Assembly (NCBI RefSeq): GCF_933775445.1
Contig: NC_065874.1
Coordinates: 23,134,501-23,198,500 of the forward strand
DNA length: 64,000 nt
From: Argentina anserina
Taxonomy: Eukaryota > Streptophyta > Magnoliopsida > Rosales > Rosaceae
Reading direction: 5' to 3'
Every line of letters begins with the position of its first letter. The stretch's first letter is position 1. Of this stretch, positions 21,750-32,890 are shown one piece after another. Both the position numbers and the translations under genes were made by a program. The notes below the pieces were generated by a model. It saw only the letters and a program-made list of their open reading frames with translations, was not told where the DNA came from and did no database searches.

Positions 21750-22670
21750 TAAAGCCATATTATGAACTCATTCACCAAAAACTAATCTTGCTTTCTTTTA
21801 GGAGGTAATTATTATATCTTACATTGTGACCATCAAGCTAGGTATGTGACATTGCAGAGATGATCAATATCTACTTCATGCAACCTTCACATAACTTGAG
21901 CCAAGTAGAAGTTTCATGTAAACAAATATTCCTTATCTTCTTTGGGACAGTATATAAAAGCCAGTCCCATAAAGAAAAGAAAAGAAAAGTAGGATTGACA
22001 TGCCAACTACTGCACTCAGATTTGATTTTAACTTCGTAACGCTAATAGTATCCGCCTAAAGAGAACATAACAAATTGTCATGCAAATTGCATAATTGAGG
22101 AAGTTAATCTACCTTTGGTTTTGTTGCTCAACAAAGTATCTACCTATTGATTGAATAGAACTAAGCTAGTTTCAATTCATCTTTATTTTTGTTGCTAATA
22201 CAAAACTATATCAGTTAGATACTCCTCTTTTGCTTATCAGAATTCTTAGTTATTCGACAAGAAGCTTTTAACCTGACTAAGTTGTAGTACCAACCCATTT
22301 GGTAACTGCCGGATTAAATCTTGAATTCAGTTAGTACTCTTGCAGCTATTTTACCTGCATTAGATTATTTATGTACGCCTAACGAAAACAAGAGCAGAAT
22401 TCCAACAAGTTAACCTTGAAGCCAAGCGAATGAATTTTAGGGACTATGGTGATTAAATTCATCAACTGAAGTCATTCATGAATCCCAACAACTTAACTTT
22501 GAAGAACTGAAGTAGATGAACTGAATTTCAAAATTTCAAAGAAACCCATAATATGATTTATCATTAGTTCATTACTATTAAACACAAGCAACAAATCAAA
22601 GACAACAGTAGCCACAATCTCAGTACAACCTTTCCAGAAATGAGCATATGATGCAGGTAAAATCTCACTA
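21750..22670. other. Intergenic, no gene recognised
   Basis: AT-rich sequence between the hAT-like element and the retrotransposon, probably part of the old WAT1-neighbour locus. Nothing else identified. Confidence 0.4.
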
Positions 22671-22675
22671 CAAGC

Positions 22676-23627
22676 TGATGAGGACATCACACCCAAGTCT
22701 TTAAGTTTTATGAACGGAAGAGATGAAAGAAGAGAGCATCTAATAATTAGAATTAATTTCAGTTTACCCCCCTAAACTTCACACTTAAAATCAGTCCACC
22801 CCTTAAATTTTTATTTTAATCAGTTCACTCATATACTTTCAAATGACATCAAAGAATGATAAAATTCAAATTTTCTTGGTTAAAATCCAATAAAAACTAT
22901 CAAAAGAAGGCTTCAAATCATATATGCAAGACCAAAGCAATATTCCTAATAATTTTACAATAACATTGAAGCTTTAAAATTAGGTCTCGTAGCATAATTA
23001 TCGATATCATCCATATAAAAATATGAATTTTGTCATTTTTTGATGTCATTTGAAAGTATAAGAGGGTGAACTGATTAAAATAAAAGTTTAAGGGGTGAAT
23101 TGATTTTGGGTGTAAAGTTTATGAGGGTAAACTGAAATTAATTCTAATAATTATATCTCTTTATATTTTGATTCTCGCTCAGAGTATTAATTTGCAGCCT
23201 AGAAGAAGTCTGATCCCAGGAGTCTTTTGGCTTGGTGTTGTATCAAGATTATGTTGGTGTCTTCTTGTTTCTGTTCCGTTTAGGAGTTTAAGGCTTTTAT
23301 TTATTAAGTCTTTACGTTTTTGTTTCTGAAATTCAAGAGTCCTAAAGAATCTTAATTTAAAGCTAGTTAGTGTTAGTTACATAACCTAGTATGAATAACT
23401 GTAAAAGCCAATGGGCTGAAATATGTTATATATGTTGAATGGAAATATCAATGTTTTTTGAGTTTTCTGTGATAGGATTAAGGTGAGAAACCTGTGAGAG
23501 ATTCCCAAATTATAGTGTTTTAGGTGTGAAGCTTAGACTAGGGTGTGAATCCTAAATCAGTGTGTGATTAACCTATAATTCTTAGAATTTGTGATCCAGA
23601 CTCCTAAGCAACTACTGTGATGCGTCA
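22676..23627 (+). repeat. 5' LTR of the gypsy element, carrying a nested MITE
   Basis: Starts TGATGAGGACATCACACCC and ends GATGCGTCA. About 550 bp of LTR plus a 395-bp MITE. Matches the 3' LTR in order along its length. Confidence 0.9.
22750..23144. mobile_element. Mutator-like MITE (395 bp) in the 5' LTR
   Basis: Ends GAATTAATTTCAGTTTACCC and its reverse complement. The inverted arms extend beyond 100 bp (CTAAACTTCACACTTAAAATC and so on). Flanked by a perfect 9-bp duplication TAATAATTA (22741-22749 and 23145-23153), as in Mutator-type elements. The 3' LTR has the empty site GCTAATAATTATATC, which confirms the insertion. Confidence 0.9.
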
Positions 23628-23631
23628 GCTT

Positions 23632-23646
23632 TGGTATCAGAGTTGG
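23632..23646 (+). promoter_or_regulatory. Primer binding site, initiator-Met tRNA type
   Basis: TGGTATCAGAG, complementary to the 3' end of plant initiator methionine tRNA, begins 4 bp after the 5' LTR. Confidence 0.85.
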
Positions 23647-23693
23647 ACAAGCTCTAGTATTGCTAGCTCCAGCCCACAAGATCCCATTCAGCC

Positions 23694-24750
23694 ATGGATG
23701 TTGAAACCATGGCTAAAACCTTAGAAGCCATACTCACTCAACTTGGATAAATCGAGACCAAGATTCAAGATCATGCAGCGGCCTCTGACTGGCGTTTGAC
23801 AGAACTTAAAGCCTCCATTTTCAATGAAGAAGAAAGTGTAGGTGGAGCACTGAGGATGCAACCTAGACGGACTGCTCGCAGGTAGCAGCCCATTCAGAAT
23901 ATTAATGGGCAAGATGGACATGATCCTAAAGAGAAAGTTTGAGGTCTATTAAAGTTGAAGCTCCAAACTTTGATGGCCAACTGAATGCAAAGATATGTTT
24001 GGATTGGATTTCAGACATGGACCATTATTTTGACTGGTATGAATTATCGGAAGCTCGAAAGGTGTGCTTTGCAAATATGAAGTTGGTGGGCAAAGCGAGG
24101 GAATTGTGGATTAGTTTGGAAAGTCGACTTGTAAGGGCAAGTGAATAACTTGTTACAAATTGGGATGAGATGATAGAAAGGCTAAACGAGAAGTATGTTC
24201 CTTTGGCTTACCAACAACGCTGGATGGACCAGTGGCAATCTCTTCGTTAAGGGAGCATGACAGCTACGAAGTATATCGATAAGTTCAAAGAATTTATGGT
24301 GAGATGTAACATAACTAAAGATCCTTCTTTAACTCTTACCCATTTTAGAACCGGCATCTGTTTAAAACTTCAAAGGGAGTTGATTCCTCATTAGGTATAT
24401 TCGTTGGAGTGAGCCTATCAGATTGTGCTGGAATTGGAGAATTATTTGAAAAGTCCCATAGCCCCTGTGCAAAGGCGTTTGACCAACGGAATATTGAATT
24501 TCGTCCTAGTGCTTCCGGCACTAAATCATCTCCATATTCTAGTGGTTTTAATGCTGCCAATTCTCTGGTGAAAACTGAGAGAGGAAATGGAGTACAATCT
24601 GGCAATCATGGAGAAGGACTCGCACGGTGCTATAAATGTCAAGGTTATGGCCAGTATGCTGGTCAATGCCCAACTAAAGAGCAATTTCGAAGTCTATTTG
24701 CTGTTAGCACAGAAAGAGAGGCTGATGTCCAAGTAGAACTAGAGGAATAA
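23694..24750 (+). pseudogene. gag of the gypsy element, broken
   Basis: Starts ATG 23694 (MDVETMAKTLEAILTQLG) and hits a stop within 20 codons. It then continues with the retrotransposon gag signature, including LDWISDMDHYFDWYEL and ARELWISLE, and ends with a zinc knuckle CYKCQGYGQYAGQC. The knuckle's usual His is Tyr, so zinc binding is doubtful. Several stops (for example near 23746, 24145, 24248, 24393) and a frame change. Structural protein of the particle in intact relatives. Confidence 0.8.
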
Positions 24751-24777
24751 GTTTATGACCCTGAAATCCCCGCAGAT

Positions 24778-25160
24778 AATGATCTAGAGGAAGATGTTCA
24801 ACCGAAAACAGTTGTGGTGAGATGCACCTTGACTCAAGCTAAGGAAGCTGAAGATTGGCAGAGAACATCCATTTTTCACACCTATGTTAAAAGTGGAGAC
24901 ATAAGTTATAAGGTCATCATTGATAATGGGAGCTGCATCAATGTGGTTTCTCCTCATACCGTTTCTAAATTGGGTATGACCCCTGCAGATCATCCTCAGC
25001 CCTGCCGTGTAACATGGATTGATAAGTCTTCCATTCCTATAAAGTAGCGATGTCAGGTACCCATTCAATTTTCAACCTACAAGGATATTGTTTGATTTGA
25101 TGTGGTGCCAATGGATGTGAGACATATTATTTTAGGCAGACCTTGATGTTATTACGGTGG
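24778..25160 (+). pseudogene. Aspartic protease remnant of the gypsy element
   Basis: Contains VIIDNGSCINVVSPHTVSKL, the retropepsin active-site region. The usual D-T/S-G is D-N-G, so the catalytic triplet is altered. Stops and a frame change occur near 25045-25145, after the typical downstream phrase DVRHIILGRP-like region. Confidence 0.75.
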
Positions 25161-25498
25161 GCTGTGCCAACACTTACTCCTTTTTACTTGAAGGAAAGCG
25201 CATCAAGTTGACCCCAATTGAGCCCAAACCAGTATTTGAACCACTCAGTAAGGGAGGGCAGCAGTCCAAATCCTTAAACATCATCAGCCCAAAAGACTTA
25301 GTTGATAACATTGTGGGCTCGATGAAAGAAGGTTGTTACCCAGAATATCTAATTAAATGGAAGGACAACCTAGACTCTGACAACACTTAGGTAACTAAGG
25401 AGGAGCTGCAACGCATTGATCCAGATATCCTTGAAAGATATTATAGCTTTATCTCACCGGAGGTGAGCTCTTCTCAACCGGGGAGAACTGATGAGGAC
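25157..25498 (+). pseudogene. Chromodomain-like C-terminal remnant joined to the protease end
   Basis: The frame 25157-25390 starts with ANTYSFLLEGKRIKL (end of the protease region). It runs, without RT, RNase H or integrase, into YPEYLIKWKDNLDSDNT-stop-VTKEEL, which resembles the chromodomain region at the C-terminus of chromovirus integrase. The join marks an internal deletion of about 3 kb relative to an intact element (inferred from the family). Confidence 0.7.
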
Positions 25499-25960
25499 AT
25501 CACACCCAAGCCTTTTAAGTTTTATGAACAGAAGAGATGAAAGAAGAGAGTAGCTAATAATTATATCTCTTTATGGTTTGATTCTCGCTCAGGGTAATAA
25601 TTTGTAGCATAGAGGAAGTCTGATCCTAGGAGTCTTTTGGCTTGGTGTTATATCAAGAGTATGTTGGTGTCTTCTTGTTTATGTTCCGTTTAAGAGTTTA
25701 AGGCCTTTATTTATTAGGCCTTTATTTATTAGGTCTTTATGTTACTGTTTCTGAAATTCAAGAGTCTTGTGTTTTTTTAGTTTCATGTGATAGAATTAAG
25801 GTGAGAAACCTGTGAGAAATTCTCAAATTATAGTGTTTCAGGTGTGAAACCTAGATTATGATGTGAGACCCGGGAGTGAACTCTATAAATCAATGTGTGA
25901 TTAACCTATGATTCTTAGAGCTTGTGATCCATATTCCTAAGCAGCTATTGTGTTGCGTCA
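25499..25960 (+). repeat. 3' LTR of the gypsy element
   Basis: Starts TGATGAGGACATCACACCC and ends GTGTTGCGTCA, 462 bp. It lacks the MITE present in the 5' LTR and has small indels against it (for example a duplicated TTTATTTATTAGG). Confidence 0.9.
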
Positions 25961-25965
25961 CAAGC

Positions 25966-27630
25966 CTCATATTTAAATTTGAACTCAATAATTCAGGGTC
26001 AAAAGTCTACCATAAACATCAACACCAACCTGAAAATATGATGAATATTGTTATGGAATATACCTGGGTTGGAATTAATCGAAATCGTTGGGCAATTTCT
26101 CTACTTGTTCTGGAAAAATGCAGAGGGGCCAGAGAGCGGAAAAGAATTGGGCTCAAAGAAAGGAGAGGGAGGCGAGGAGTACAAGAGATTGAGCTTGGAA
26201 GCTTGGACAATAACCATTAGAGGCGGAGGAGGAAGGAGTTAGACGTCGGTGCGAGCGGTAGTTTTTGAGTCTGTTTATTTATGGCATTGAGCTAGAGCCC
26301 ACATCGAAGGATGCGCTTAAATAATGCGGTTTATAACTTTATATATTCTCACCAAACAGGTTAGCGAGCCCTTAAGAGGTACCAGACTACCCATGCGAAG
26401 GATTGACCCCTAACTGTCTACCTTGACTAAACTATTGAATTTGGACTTCTTACTGGGACCATAATGACCTAAAATTTGACTTAAAACACATACTAAAAAA
26501 CACCTATTTTTATATATTTTTCACAAAATCGTTGTCATTTGCAGACAAGTAAGAGATTATCAGAAATTTTAATGTTAATACATAACATATCTCTATTCTA
26601 TGTTCATTATAAAAAAAAAGGTTATATTCAACGATTAGCATAATAATAGGAGTTGGAAAAATAAATCACAGTTGCTATACTAGTAAAATAAAGAATAGTT
26701 TCCTAATTTTTGGGCATTATGGAAAAGGTGAAAATGCCTTCTTTTATTGTATGGAGATATTTAATAAGAACTATCTTATGGAAGAAGGTATAATTAATTG
26801 TTAATTAGACATATTTTTCGATCACATTTTTTCATTCCAACCGTTTTGATATTATGTATACGTAAATAAATTAGATATACAAATTTTCAACCAATTTAGT
26901 GATTGTAAAAGTATCAAAATATGTCAATTAATTAACGAACTAAAACTATCAAAGAACCGTTCAAGTTTATAATAAGTAAATTATATATATGAATATCTTA
27001 ACGGTTGCCAATTTTAATGAAACTTCGCATAGATGATCTACTCATATATATATTTACAAACAAAATGGTATGGATATAAATTTGAGACCAAAAACTTAGT
27101 GAATCAAAGAGATCATGATTTACTCTTTAACAAGATGGTCCTCATTGGATAGAGTCCCCCTTATTGTTTCAGCATCATTAACCCCAAAATGTATTAGAGA
27201 CGTCGAATAACAATATGCTCGGTTAGCAATAACCATGTCACACCTATTAGGATTAGTCTGAACAGTGAGTTATGAAATTTAGATACGTTAAGAGATTCAA
27301 GTTCCCTCCAATGTGTTACATTTTTATTACCTGATAACAAATCAAATGTTGTTCGAGGATGAACGAAACTAGAATACTAACAACGTAATAGAACAATACG
27401 TAACTTTTTATTAACTGATAATGAGGCCTATATATAAGCATTACATACAGAGTATTCCGAAGAATCAGAGATTCATATATATTACATAAAGCATAATCTA
27501 CTCTAATAAGGAAACCTAAATAGGCTAAGACACACACAATGGTATACTAATAATTCTCCCGGAACAAATATTACAATTTGTCATTGTTTGAATACACGAC
27601 TCTCAAAAGGAGATACTATATTATTTGGAG
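25966..27630. other. Intergenic; holds one exon-like minus-strand stretch
   Basis: AT-rich, mostly featureless. On the minus strand, about 26215-26035 reads MVIVQASKLNLLYSSPPSPF, then a stop after FFQNK, resembling a plastid transit-type first exon, with a GTATAT donor-like site after it. Part matches 16250-16310 in inverted orientation. Too weak to call a gene. Nothing recognised from 26250 to 27630. Confidence 0.4.
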
Positions 27631-27634
27631 TAGG

Positions 27635-30015
27635 GCTTGTCAATGGGTCAGGCCGGGCCGAACCAGGCCTTAATAATTTTAAATAAGTGACGGGTCGGGC
27701 CAGATATTTTCACAAATATGAAGATCCAAGCCCGTCCACCTAAAGAGGGCCTTGTGGGCTTTTGCGGGCCGGCTTGTATTAGAAAAAAAACATAATATTT
27801 GTATTTAAGGGTTTGGAATAATAAAATAATTATTAGAAAACATTCTTAAAAAAAGTCACAAATAAATTCTAATTTTGAAATATTGTCGATCGACACCGAT
27901 AGATGATATCGATATATATATTTAGGGACCTTGTAAAAATTTCATCCGTTTTGAACATGGTTTGACCGTTCATACCTTCGGTCAACCAAAAAAGAGGCGT
28001 TTTGACATAATAAAACCTCATTGACCGGGGTTTTGCCAAATGAGTTTCTTTATTGCGACCACACACGATTGGTGACAACAATTAGGTGATTTCAAATATG
28101 TAAACAACTTTCGGCATTTGCATCTTGGTAATGAGTTCTCCCTTAGGGCATATTAGTGGTGTTTTTGGTTTACCGGAAATTCCCACGGTTAAATGAGGTC
28201 CGAATTGGATGAAATTTTAAAATGGTCACTAAATATATATATCGATCACATCGGATGGTGTCGATCGATTCCGAGAAATTTCCTTCATATAGTCGCTTCA
28301 TAATGCGATGGTTTTATTATAAAACCTAATATAAAGGTTATGATACATTAGTTGACACTTTGGCGATCGACACCAGTAAATGTGATCGGTATATATATTT
28401 AGAGAACTCGTAAATTTCATCTGTTTTCGACATGATTTGACATTCCGCACCTACGGTCAACCAAAAAAGAGCCGTTTTGACATATTAAAACCCCCATTGA
28501 CCGGGGCTTTCCTAAATAAGTTTCCTCAATGTGACCACGCACGATTGGTGACAAAAAATAGGTGATTGCAGATATGCAAACGGCTTTCAATGTTCGCATC
28601 TTGGTAATAGGCCTTCTCTTATGGCCTATAAGTGGTGTTTTTGGTTTACCGGAAATTCTAATGGTCAAATGAGATCCGAATTAAATGAAATTTTTACAGG
28701 GTCACTAAATATATATACTGATCACATCGACTGATGTCGATTGATCCCGAGAATTTTCTTTTATATAGTCGCTTCAGAATGCGATAGTTTTATTATAAAC
28801 CTAATATAAAAATTATGATACATTAGTGGACACTTTGGCGATCGACAACTCCGGTTCGAAATATGGTCGATCGACACGAGTAGATGTGATCGGTATATAT
28901 ATTTAGAGAACTCGTAAAATTTCATCCATTTTGGACATGATTTGACAGGGTCACTAAATATAAGTACCAATCACATCGGCTGGTGTCGATTAATCCTGAT
29001 AAGTTTTCTTCATATAGTCACTTCGTAATACGATAATTTTATTTTAAACCTAGTATAAAGGTTATGATACATTAGTAGAGACTTCGGTGATCGATAATTC
29101 CGATTCTAAATACAGTCGATCGACACAGCAGATGTGATCGGTATATATATTTAGGAACCCCGTAAAGATTTCATCCATTTTGGACATAGTTTGACCGTCC
29201 GTACCTACAGTCAATGTTCTAAAAATCCCCGCCTAGGCGCTCGGAGATCCTTGGCCGCCTTGATTTGGGCCGATTAATCCCCGATTAATCCTCTGGGCGC
29301 TGGTTTTAGCTGTCCGCCCGATTAACGCCTAGCGTTTTTTAGAACCTTGCCTACAGTCAACAAAAAAAGAGGCATTTTGACATATTAAAACCTCATTACA
29401 CGGGACTTTGCCAAATGACTTTCCTCGGTGCAACCGCGCACAATCAGTGACAAAAATTAGATGATTTCATATATGCAAACGGCTTTCGAAATTGTCATCC
29501 TGGTAACGGGTCATCCCTTAGGACATATTAGTAGTGTTTTCGGTTGACTATAAATTTTGATGATCATACGAAGTTCGAATTAGATGCAGTTTCAACAGAG
29601 TCCCTAAATATTAGTATCGATAACATCAGTTGATGTCGATTAATCCCGAGAAATTTACTTCATATACTTTATAATGCTACAATTTTATTTTAAATCTAGT
29701 ATAAAGTTATAATATAAAAAAACATAGAATTTTAAATATGGTCCTATTAACATATATAATATTTTATTTATAATTATTATAAAAAAGACATATAATTGAT
29801 ATATGTATAATATATTATATGTATGTATAATATTTTATTTTTAAAAGGCTTTTACGGGCCGGGACTTGCGGGTTTTTGGTGGGTCGCACCGAGTTTCACA
29901 CATCTAAACTAAGCCCGACTCTCTATCCACGAAAACTGATTATGACAGGCTTTCTCGTAAACCAGGTAAAAATCTATCGGGAGTGCGGATCTCTGCGGGC
30001 TAGCGGGATATGTGG
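27635..30015. mobile_element. Second copy (inverted) of the GGCCCG-ended element with tandem units
   Basis: Begins AGTAGGGCTTGTCAATGGGTC...GGCCGGGCC and ends with GTTTCACACATCTAAACTA, then a GAAAACTGATTATGACAGGC region. It matches the element at 17850-19910 read backwards, including the TTTTACGGGCCGGG block and the tandem units. The interior has four unit remnants (GATCGGTATATATATTTAG at about 27905, 28384, 28888 and 29135). Spacing is about 476, 504 and 247 bp; the last unit has lost about half its length. No coding sequence. A short hAT MITE is nested at 29212-29349. Confidence 0.7.
29212..29349. mobile_element. 138-bp hAT MITE
   Basis: Starts CAATGTTCTAAAAATCC and ends GTTTTTTAGAACCTTG. 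Flanked by a perfect 8-bp duplication CCTACAGT (29204-29211 and 29350-29357). The interior has CCGCCTAGGCG and a repeated CCGATTAATCCC. A very short relative of the elements at 10577 and 55821. Confidence 0.92.
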
Positions 30016-30253
30016 ACTAAATGAAGAGGCGCAAGTCTTGGACCAAATGATAATACACGTGCTTTCTTTCAGTACCGATTTAGGATTATTTTTGCTCAAG
30101 TAAACGAAAGAAATGACAAGTGTAAATGTAATTCTTTCGTTGACGCCAATAAAGCCCCAGTCAATCCCTTTACTCTTGGCGACCTCCGTTAAACCCCAAA
30201 ATGTGAGGTAAACCCACAAAACTGAGCCATACTGAGAATAAGCCATTAGAGCC

Positions 30254-32826
30254 ATGCTCTCTGCTATTTCTTCTTCCCGCCTTATCCTCAACAACCCCCT
30301 CCTAATCCGCGTTCTCCGATTCCCCATTCCCAAACTACCCCTCTCCACAAACCCTGGGTCCTTCTCTTCTCTCTCAACCGCCGCCGCCGTCAGCAACAAT
30401 GCCGCCGGCGGAGGTCGTACCGGAGCAGTGTCTCCCTCGCTGGTCACGGAGGAACTGCAGCAGAGGATAGACGTGAACCCTCCCAAGGGCACAAGGGACT
30501 TCCCTCCCGAGGACATGCGCCTCCGCAGCTGGCTCTTCTCCAATTTCAGAGAGGTCTCGCGCCTCTTTGGCTTCGAGGAGGTCGATTTTCCGGTGCTCGA
30601 GTCCGAGGCTCTGTTTATTCGAAAAGCTGGCGAGGAGATTCGAGACCAGGTTCGGTTGGGTTCACTCTGATTGTAACTCAAATTTCGATTTCAATCTTTT
30701 GATTTACTAGCATTGATGATATGTGCAATTGTATGCATTCTGCAGCTGTATTGTTTTGAAGATAGGGGGAATCGTCGCGTTGCGCTGAGGCCGGAGCTTA
30801 CTCCTTCGCTGGCGAGGCTGGTGATCCAGAAAGGGTACTGCATTTTGTGATTCTATTCTGCTTATTGCTACTTTAGCTTTTAGATGTTATTAGTTTATAA
30901 TTTATCATTTTATCTGATGAATGTGTTATTTATCTTTCTATTGTGCAGGAAATCTCTGTCGCTTCCATTAAAATGGTTTGCGGTGGGGCAGTGTTGGCGG
31001 TATGAGAGAATGACGAGGGGGCGGCGCAGGGAGCATTACCAGTGGAATATGGATATTATTGGTGTCCCTGAGGTTACGGTAAGGACTGGTTTTGAGTTGC
31101 ATATATGATTGATTATGCTGTCTTTATATATGATTTGGATATTTAATGGTAGTTTTTGACATGTATATATGATGCTATTAACTTGGATTTATTTATTTTC
31201 TCTTTTTGAGTAGGCTGAAGCAGAACTTATTTCTGCAATTGTCACTTTCTTCAAGCGATTGGGGATCACAGCTTCAGATGTTGGATTTAAGATATCAAGT
31301 CGAAAGGTGCGAATGATTTTACCTTGTATAACTAAGCCTATCATAAAATTTATAAACTTTTTAATAAATAAAGCTTCCAATTTCCAAATGGCTTTGTGCC
31401 CTCAGTTCTCAACTTGTTATTCAGAAACAGAAAAAAAAACAGATATATCCGATTTTACTTCCCAATTTGTTTCACATAATACAGCACCGGGTAAAATCTG
31501 TTGCTCTTGCTCATGATGGTTTTCAGAAGCTGGATGACTTCAGATTACTTCTTTGAAAAGATACTGAAAATCTCTCTATGGATAATTTTTTTTACAAAAA
31601 AAAAAAACAAGTTTCCATAATAGTTTTGGGGAATATATTATTTTTTCCGACTCTTAGTCCACCGTGTTTATCGTTTGACATGTGATCCACAGTCATCCAT
31701 TACATTAGGACTTTCAGTTTGTTAGTGACCTTAGGAACCCGAGAGAATCATATTTTACCCCACTCTACAGGTTTTACAAGCAGTATTGAGACGTTACTCC
31801 ATACCTGAAGCTTTGTTTGGGAAAGTTTGCATCATCATAGATAAGGTAAACTACACAAGTTACAAGATGCTCATGCTCTGGTCTATTTCTCTATCCATTT
31901 CCCCTCAAGATGGTTTGTTAGATAACCCAGATTCTTGTTATTGGTGCTCTTTTGATAAATTAAATAATTCTCATAGTAGTAAAATCGGGAATTTGCCTAT
32001 GCATGTGCAAAATGAAATGTCTTCTACTTTTTTTCTCTACAAAAATAAACTTGATTCATTGATCACCAGCATCTTATTTTTGTTATATTTTCAAAGATAA
32101 CTTCAATTACGGTCTTATTTGTTTAAATTGTTTCAATTTTCCAAAGTGGACATGCAATGGTGGCAGTATTTAGCTTACATTTACAGCATGTATGTGTGTG
32201 TGTGCATGTGGTCATTGTACTTTGTTGTCATTTTGATTTCTCTTGCTCTCATGCATCTCTTGCAAATATATTATGAACTTGCAGATTTTATTTCAAATTG
32301 CTTTACCATCTGCTTAGACATAGAGATACATTGTACATTTTTACTAGAATGTAAATTTTTTGGTAGGATATTCTAATCAGGCAGGGTGTTTTGATGGTAA
32401 ACAGATAGAAAAGCTTCCATTGGCAGAAATTAAAAAAGAGCTAGAATCTGTTGGTGTATTAGAAGAGGCAATTGATCAGTTATTGCAAGTTCTTTCCATA
32501 AAGTCATTGACAGAGTTGGAAGGTTGGTCTTGTTATTATTTTGATTCGAAAATAAATATATCTTTTGTTTGGTGATACATATCAATTGTCTTTCCCTTCT
32601 TGAAGACATGGACACATATCACATGTATACTTAGATCCACCTGCACACATTCTATCTATCCATTCGCATTTATGCAATTCGAACAGTTACTAGATTATTG
32701 GCTTCCTACATCCCTGTAGATGAAAAGCTCTTTTTGCTGCATAATGTAGATTTCAATTAATTAGGAAAGGTTACTTAGAGAGCAGTAGTGCCCTTTAGAA
32801 ATGACAACAGTTGTATGTCAGATTGT

Positions 32827-32890
<64 letters not shown>

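Larger units (their letters stand above)
22676..25960 (+). mobile_element. Internally deleted Ty3/gypsy chromovirus-type LTR retrotransposon
   Basis: Complete insertion with two direct LTRs, flanked by the 5-bp duplication CAAGC (22671-22675 and 25961-25965). Order: 5' LTR, tRNA-iMet PBS, gag with zinc knuckle, aspartic protease, then a jump straight to a chromodomain-like C-terminus, a polypurine stretch GGGGAGAA and the 3' LTR. Reverse transcriptase, RNase H and integrase are absent. The 1.87-kb interior has several stops. It needs enzymes from elsewhere, if it moves at all. Confidence 0.92.
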
